The position numbers and the translations under genes are program-made. From the NCBI GenBank assembly GCA_039545315.1, contig BCIM01000002.1, positions 771,369 to 835,368 of the forward strand: DNA of 64,000 nt. Direction: 5' to 3'. The notes below the pieces were generated by a model. It had not been told where the DNA came from. It searched no databases and saw only the letters and a list, made by a program, of their open reading frames with translations. The stretch comes from Kondoa malvinella (taxonomy: Eukaryota; Basidiomycota; Agaricostilbomycetes; Agaricostilbales; Kondoaceae). Shown here piece by piece: positions 58,143-64,000 of this stretch. Position 1 is the first letter of the stretch, and the number at the start of each line of letters is the position of its first letter.

Positions 58143-59297
58143 ATGGCTCCCGTTTCCAGAAATGCTGCGCAGGCTGCAAAGATCCAAACGAGGCGTGTAT
58201 CTGGCGCTTCCGCTGCGCCAAAATCTAAAGATGCACCCAAGAAGGCCACTACGCCTCTCAAAGTCAAGCCAGCTACCGAGAAGAAGGAAAAGCCTGCCAA
58301 GAAGGCTGCTACCAAAGCCTCGCACCCACCTTTCCTTGAAATGATCCAGGTCAGTCATGCGCGCCCTTTGTTGTTTGTTTTCGCCGTTTTTGACTATCGC
58401 TCTTCTTCGCGTCTGTAGGATGCTATCATTGAATCCCAAGATAGAACTGGTCTTTCCCGTAGCGCTATCAAGAAGTAAGTTGTCTTGTCTCGCTTTGTTT
58501 TCGATTCCCTTTGCCCCGCACGTGTTTTCCTTCTCGAGGGAAGAGCTGTTGCTCCTCTACTCCTCGTATACCACACTCTAGCTTCAGCGCGTCCTTCTCT
58601 TCACCTTGCTATCCCTCCCTCCTTTGCTTGATATCGTCCGCGTTCAGCTGCTTGAGGACAAGTCCTTATCGTTTTCGTTCAAAGGTACATCTATGAGAAG
58701 TACACGATCGAGGAAAACAACATGAACAACTCGCACATCAACGGTGCTATTCAACGTGGTGTCGACAGCAATGTCCTCAACTTGCCAAAGGGTGCATCTG
58801 GCAAAGTAAAGGTCACTCCTACTGGCAAGGCCCAGTCGAATGGCAACAGTGACAAGGAGGTGAGTCTCTGCACCTATGTGGAGGTTCCAACTTATTGCAA
58901 TTGCAGAACATGCCAAAGAAGACGACTGCGCGATCCAAAGCTCTTGCTACTGCGACCGCAAAGAAGGAGAAAGTCGTAGGTCTTACTTGTCTGTGTTCCA
59001 TCTGTTGAGCTCATGCAATGAGATCTGCAGGATGCCGCTTCCAAGAAGAAGGCTGCTCAGCCAAAGCCAAAGCCTCAAGCCAAACCAGCAGCAAAGGCCA
59101 GCAAGACCAAATCGAGCACAAGTACCAAAGCTAAAGCTGCTCCCAAGAAGTCTGTCAAGAAGGCTCCCGTTACTGTTGCCAAGGTAGCATCTCTCGTTCT
59201 TCCTTCTTTTACCTTGACTAAATGATCCGTTCAGCCCACTCGTGCTGCACCTAAAGACCGCTCAAACGCACCCACCACCAAATCAAAGAAGGCCTAA
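58143..59297 (+). CDS. HHO1: Linker histone H1
   Basis: Exon 1 (58143-58349) codes a basic N-terminal tail (about 55 residues rich in Lys/Ala) and the start of the H15 globular domain: SHPPFLEMIQ, then exon 2 DAIIESQDRTGLSRSAIKK, then exon 3 YIYEKYTIEENNMNNSHING and LNLPKGASGKVKV. These are the winged-helix segments of H1/Hho1. Small 3' exons add a Lys/Ala/Pro-rich C-terminal tail with SKKKAAQPKPKPQAKPAAKA, ending NAPTTKSKKA. H1 binds nucleosome dyads and linker DNA. Presence of introns in a histone H1 gene is normal in fungi. The second intron (58475-58684) is 210 bases, about four times the local norm. Confidence 0.93.
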
Positions 59298-59540
59298 ATT
59301 CGTTCTGATTCATGGTCGTGTTGTTCTGTTTCAGTATCAGGGGGCTTTGTATCGGCGTTTTCACACACTTGTACGAGACCGCTTTTGTATTTTCCGGCTT
59401 TTTCATGTACTGTATCCTGTTATGCTTTAATGCTACGTATGCTTCGCTATCATTCGAGTGAGACAACCGAGCCTATTGCATGAGTATGTACACAGCGAGT
59501 CCATCCATACCAAGCCAACGTAAAAAGCCCGTCTCACACC
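59298..59540. other. Intergenic between convergent genes
   Basis: About 240 bases between the H1 stop (plus) and the 7TM-protein stop (minus). Nothing recognised. Confidence 0.4.
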
Positions 59541-61396
59541 TTATGCGCGATTGTGAGTGAACGGCACATCATGCACAGCAAGATCAGCCTCTTCTTTTTC
59601 ATAGTCCAAAGGTGTCTCATTGTAATATTTTGGGTCGGCTAAAATGCACCTCAGCTTAAATCTCGCATATATAGGAAGTTGGCCTACATTCAGATTGGGT
59701 AACGTCAGTCCTGCAACATGAGGTCAGACTTTGGCAGAGATTCTTGAGAAGAAGAACAAACCTAGTGAGGACATGAAGCTGAAGAGGCACTTCGCGAGAC
59801 TTGGCTGCAAAGCTGGTCTTGTAGTTTGATTTGATGCCGCTTCGACTTGCAGAGGCGTCTTTGAGAAAGCTGTCAGCTTCAAGTATGAGGCGAACAAGAG
59901 ACGACTCACTGGACATTGACAAGTCGTCCTTGGCGACGAAAGTACGAATGAGGAGAAAGACAGCAGCGACTGCGCAGCCTGTGTCGAACAGATATGCATT
60001 CACGAGGGTATCGCGTCGGTAGTTGGGTCCAGATCCAGCATGCATATTGTATATGAGAACGTAGTAATAGCAAGCGGCTGCCAATACCCTGGAAAAGCAT
60101 AATATGTTTTTATGAGTTCACGCGTCGCTGAGCACTAAAAGACATACCAGCTGCAAGAGTAGGTCATGAACACGACGAGTAGCTTCTGTAGTTTGATCAA
60201 GCTGTCCGAGCCAGAACCAGAGACCGATCGATTGCGTAGCATAACCGATTTGCGAACGCTTAGAAAGATGACCACTGCTGCTGGGACGAAAAGAAGGCAT
60301 TGTAAAGTGATCTCTGATGTAGCCTGTAATCAGGTCAGTCCAAGGGTCGATCAGCTGGTCGGAGAGCACTGACCAGATACACGCAATCGACCACGAGATC
60401 GGTTGCGAGGGCAAGGTCAGCTGTCTAAAGAGACCACGTCAGGTTGGACAGCAAGCAGTCAGACTAAACTTACCCATGCCGCTACACTGGCTCCGAACTC
60501 TGCTGTTTCGACTGCACCGACGGATATTGCTTGTAACAAAAAAGCGGCGTGAACAAGGGCTATGGTAGCGAAGAGTCAGCGTTTGACCCGTTGGCCCCCG
60601 TCAAGTTCCATACCGCTGTTGTAGTGTTTGTTCCTATTATCATGTTGAGTCGGGCCAAGGGTTACAAGCGACAGATCAACTCACGCGACGACACACATGA
60701 CAAAACTTGACGAGAATAGACCAAAGGGCACAACAAAGACAAAGAAATGGTAGATATAGGTGTTCGGCATCCTCCACTTGAAGCCGCTCGAAGCGTTCCT
60801 TCCGCTTGTCATAATTTGGATGCTGCTGACCAACACTCTGAAAGGCAAACATCAGCAGAGATTTTTTACGGTCGGACATTGCACGTGCGAGGTGAAAGCG
60901 AACCATCCAGCGCATCCAAGCGAGATGAAGGGTATTAGGGCCAGAATGAGCAGATTGGTTTGGGTGCCGGTTTCGTGATAGTCGTTGTGCGCTCGAAAAA
61001 ATGCAGCAGCAGCACTATGACAGACGCAAGTGTAGACATAAGCGGATCGCATTTGCTAAAGAAGAGGCGCAAGACTCACGACAGAATTGAGTAGATAGAA
61101 GCCAATGGAAGCCATAAGAGAAGGGCGTTTGGCACTAGATACCTAGAGTCGTTATTGTCTTCGATAATATCAGTATAGACCTGTGTTCACAGCAAGAAAA
61201 AGTTACCTCTTGATATTCGGAAGAACCACCACGACCGCTTGACGTACACTTCGTGAGCAAAAGTGATGAGGTAAAGGAGAGTCGTGAGAACGTTCAGTGA
61301 GCCAAGGACAATGAGCTCTATCCTGTACTGAAGAGGTATGCGAGGGTGAAGGAGTTTATCGAGTACTTGAGCCATCGCTGCAATTTCTTCCGCCAT
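59541..61396 (-). CDS. Seven-transmembrane-like protein, basidiomycete DUF6534-type
   Basis: Start at 61396 (MAEEIAAMAQVLDKLLHPRI). Many short exons give a series of hydrophobic helices: LIVLGSLNVLTTLLYLITFA, VPNALLLWLPLASIGFYLL, LLILALIPFISLGCAGWFAF, YIYHFFVFVVPFGLFSSSFV, SVGAVETAEFGASVAAW, ADLALATDLVVDCVYLV and YYYVLIYNM, followed by YRRDTLVNAYLFDTGCAVAAVFL. That last arrangement resembles the conserved RTDxLINRLxxYTxNTG segment of the basidiomycete DUF6534/DUF6533 7TM proteins. A cytosolic tail spans several exons and ends YYNETPLDYEKEEADLAVHD plus VPFTHNRA at 59541. About 400 residues. Function of the family is unknown; a receptor-like role is only a guess. Exon borders between 60050 and 61150 were not all fixed. 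Confidence 0.7.
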
Positions 61397-61932
61397 GGTG
61401 ATGTAGAGTTTGGCGAGGGTGATAGGCAAGAGCAAGAGGCAGCAGGCAAAAAATTATACTGTCCACAGCCAAGCGAGACCCTAGCGTGCGATTCACACTG
61501 ATCACACGTGGCCGCCAGCCTGAGCGGCGCTCGAGATTTGCAAACAGGACCAAAGCGAAGGACCACAAGGTTGGTACGAAAGCCGGCAGAAAGGCGGGAC
61601 CCGAAGCACAGATAGTCCGAGCATGGTGAGGCAGACCAGGCTTGCGGCAATTACGGAGCTGGATTGCGCATTGGGCATCACCCAGTAGCATTATCTCGAT
61701 ATATTGGCTCGACCGCCATGAGCTTGCGCCATTAGGCCCCGAATCATGTGCCTGCAGGCGTTGGCAAGTCGTGAAGGGGAAGTCGAGTGATTTTGCTGGA
61801 TAGCTAGACATCGCAATATCAGAAAATACGGACTAGTCGGATCAGTGACACACTTACCGGAAAGACAATGATATGGCTCAAGACCCTTCAAGTTCATTCT
61901 CATCATCATTGGATCGCATGCGACGGGACAGG
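61397..61932. other. Intergenic between the 7TM and F-box genes
   Basis: About 540 bases between the 7TM start and the F-box stop, both minus strand. A minus-strand open stretch (61356-61811) contains a hydrophobic run (PAFLPAFVPTLWSFALVLF), but nothing else supports a gene. Confidence 0.4.
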
Positions 61933-63415
61933 TCATGTACTTCTCGCCAATCTCACCTCCACCTCTTCCCCGTTACATGTCCTCAGTCCAAGTAGTCCAC
62001 TCCAATTATAGCCCTCTTCCAGGTCACAGTCGTAGGCAAGCTGAAGCGAGGGTTGGGCGACAGCCGCCAATCCCTTGAAATCTTGAATGAGCCAAGTGTG
62101 ACAGGCCTTGCGCTCCTTGGACGGGTCATAAGCCGAATCTTCGGATAGGGGAATGCCCAAAGCATCCATAAACTGTTCTGGTGGTCCAAGAGAGCATGCG
62201 AAGGACAAACGACGAAGCGACGGAAAGAATGTCTGGCGAGTGAAGATCTGTAAGGAAGACGTCGAGCAAAGGGGCGACGACGAGCCCGTTCGGTCCAGTC
62301 AAGTTGACTGCAATTTCTGGATAGAAGCTATCTGTGTGGATGGAGAGCGACTTGAGATTTGGACAATACTTCGCAACCGGGAAAAGCGATGTCATCAGAG
62401 TATCGAGCCGGCCGGGGCAGAAGTGGAGAGTCAGGTCGGTCAGATTGGGACAGAGTGAGTGCAACGGCCACGCTGTATTGGCACGCGGAGATACGTTGGA
62501 CATAGCCAGAATGCCGAGTGAGACGAGGGGCTGATCCAGTGGTAGGATCCTTGCTAGCGATTCGAACGTCAATGTGTTCTCGTCCATATCCAGCCTGAGT
62601 TCAAACAGATTGGGGCAAAATCTTAGTAAACGTTGTATCCCTTGTTTGCTCAGCATTAAGCCGAAAGATCCCTGAATGCAAAGTGTTTTGATATTCAGTG
62701 AGCGTAAAGCCAGGCAAGGGATAGAGGGGTGCAGCAAGGAGAAATCGACCGTCGTCAGTCTGATGCGCTGCAGATGGTCGAGCTCGAATACCCATCCGAC
62801 CGCTTGCAATGTCTGTCGCGCTCTGGAAGCCCCAAGAGCGTATTCTCCAACCAGGCTATCTTCCCCGATGTACTCGAAGTTCAGTAGCTGCGGCATAGTG
62901 GCTCTGCTCAGCAATCCGCTCGAAGGCAAGATGTGCAGATGTTCCGCTCCGTCTACTAGATCTTGAGGAAGCGGTTGACCGAAGTAGCCTTCATCGGTCA
63001 ACAGCACGCGTATCACCAAGTCGCTCACTTGCGGAAGGTAACGAGTCAGACTGGAGACCTTGGAAATTTGCGCTTCATGCAATGCAGGAGATACTTTGAG
63101 CTGATTGGAGTCGTAAAAGGCTTGAATAGTGATGACCCATTCCAAACTTTTGACGAACGAGCCGTAACCGCCCTTCTGCCTTATCGTTCGGGCAAAGGAC
63201 CCACTCACCAGTTGCTCCCCATCGATCCTGCTATACAGGTATGGTAGAGTAAGGCGATGACAGAACTCTGCGCAGCGGCAAGCTCGCATACTATCAGACA
63301 TAGCCGTACACTCACTAGAGCAAAGCGCCAGTGACGCCCAGGTGTCGGGAAAGACTTCGTCACGCTCGAGTCGGTTCAGTACTTCCATGATCAGCTCTAC
63401 AGGCAGTCGCAACAT
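61933..63415 (-). CDS. F-box / leucine-rich-repeat-like protein
   Basis: Exons 63415-62309 and 62247-61933 give 473 residues. The N-terminus LPVELIMEVLNRLERDE is the first helix of an F-box, which would dock Skp1 in SCF ubiquitin ligases. Downstream are irregular leucine-rich segments such as LLNFEYIGEDSL, LQRIRLTTVDFSLLHPS, LLRFCPNLFELRLDMDENTL, LCPNLTDLTLHFC and CPNLKSLSIHTD, and then FFPSLRRLSFACSLG after the intron. The intron (62248-62308) was placed because the first-exon frame ends shortly after in unrelated sequence while FFPSLRRLSF restores the repeat pattern. Basidiomycete genomes hold many such F-box proteins; substrate unknown. A splice donor-like GTGAGA just before the stop leaves the possibility of another exon. 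Confidence 0.78.
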
Positions 63416-63802
63416 CGTGCTATTGCTCTTGCTCGGCCACTACAGCGTTTCGGATTCGCTTGAGGCTGGTATTGATGCCACTTCGTCAACACCGCCGAGA
63501 GGAACAGCAAATCTCTTCACTCGAGTTGTCACAAGTCAATGGTTGTTCGCATTTCGTTATTAGGCCGAAGTCGCTTTTGCGAGCCTAGATGCTCCTTCTT
63601 TCGCTGATCTGCTGAATGTCTGTATACAAACTTGGTCGTCTGCCTTGCTTTTTTCGTCCCATCCTAGTCATTTCAGCTGTGTATGTAGTCCGGAATGACC
63701 AAGCCAGGGCAGTGTCCACCGCTGTCGAAGTCATGTCCATGCGGTGTTGGTGTGATCCTGTTTGAGCGCTGTCTTTCCCTTCCGCATACACTCATACACA
63801 CA
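63416..63802. promoter_or_regulatory. Divergent intergenic region at the right end
   Basis: About 390 bases between the F-box start (minus) and the partial right-edge gene (plus). Both promoters are expected. No element assigned. Confidence 0.4.
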
Positions 63803-64000
63803 ATGATTGGTCTATCTCATCAGGGTAAGAAAGCTATCGAAGTCAAATCTCCTTTGCAGTAAGCGCTCTGCATCAAAAAGTTCTTAATTGGCTGATCTGA
63901 AGGCAACAGAATCGAGCATGGCGATAGAGATATCAAAGGCTTCTACAGCATCGATCTAAGCTCCAGCTCTGATGAACCGGATGTCAATATGAAGGCAGTC
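63803..64000 (+). CDS. Partial gene cut by the window edge
   Basis: ATG at 63803 gives MIGLSHQGKKAIEVKSPLQ, then an intron from 63859 (GTAAGC) to the CAG before 63910 and IEHGDRDIKGFYSIDLSSSS, continuing open to the end of the window. The junction is in phase. About 50 residues are visible; no family can be told. Confidence 0.55.

Noticed and set aside
1..64000. Mobile elements, CRISPR arrays, rRNA or tRNA genes
   Set aside because: Reading through the window I saw no transposase or reverse-transcriptase motifs, terminal repeats, regular repeat-spacer arrays or rRNA-like sequence. A tRNAscan and repeat search could still find short items that I missed by eye.

Overview
The window looks like nuclear DNA of a fungus, most likely a basidiomycete. 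Nearly every gene is cut by several short introns of about 45-60 bases with GT donors, CTRAY-like branch sites and AG acceptors. The gene set (Sm protein G, Mediator 7, p24, Kex1, Whi3-like, Sec2-like, Ubp2-like, histone H1, a CFEM protein) is fungal, and one multi-pass protein resembles a 7TM family common in basidiomycetes. Genes lie on both strands at about one per 2 kb, with no operons, CRISPR array or bacterial features. I cannot name the species.

Layout. 0-5 kb (minus): alginate-lyase-like membrane protein, riboflavin synthase, TIP41. 5.5-13.5 kb (plus): CFEM-like surface protein, Mediator subunit 7, C2H2 transcription factor, and a 746-residue protein with two tandem kinase-like domains. 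13.8-16.6 kb: an unrecognised minus-strand gene broken at the window's only N, followed by decayed sequence that includes a degenerate copy of its 3' end. 16.6-24 kb: importin-11/Kap120, a tightly divergent dihydroorotase, a disordered protein and an SmG gene built from six small exons. 24.5-28 kb: two tandem paralogues with ubiquitin-like domains, the first fused to a KPVIYL-type domain. 28.3-38.2 kb: RanBP1, Emp24, a small secreted protein, a thioredoxin-fold protein, a multi-pass membrane protein, dynein light intermediate chain, NatD acetyltransferase. 39.2-48.3 kb (plus): Whi3-like RNA-binding protein, Kex1, a ThDP enzyme. 48.9-64 kb: MYND protein (minus), Sec2-like Rab GEF, Ubp2-like deubiquitinase and histone H1 (plus), a 7TM protein and an F-box/LRR protein (minus), and a gene cut by the right edge.

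Most genes are independent housekeeping functions: nuclear transport (Kap120, RanBP1), secretion (Emp24, Sec2, Kex1), ubiquitin (Ubp2-like, F-box, Ubl proteins), riboflavin and pyrimidine synthesis, and transcription. Less ordinary are the tandem kinase gene, the Ubl/KPVIYL pair, the small secreted and CFEM proteins, micro-exons of 4, 6 and 10 bases, and several frame breaks in otherwise recognisable genes that may be sequence errors or real decay. Exon junctions were derived by hand from splice signals, frame continuity and remembered family motifs. Where exon lengths sum to a whole number of codons this is stated.
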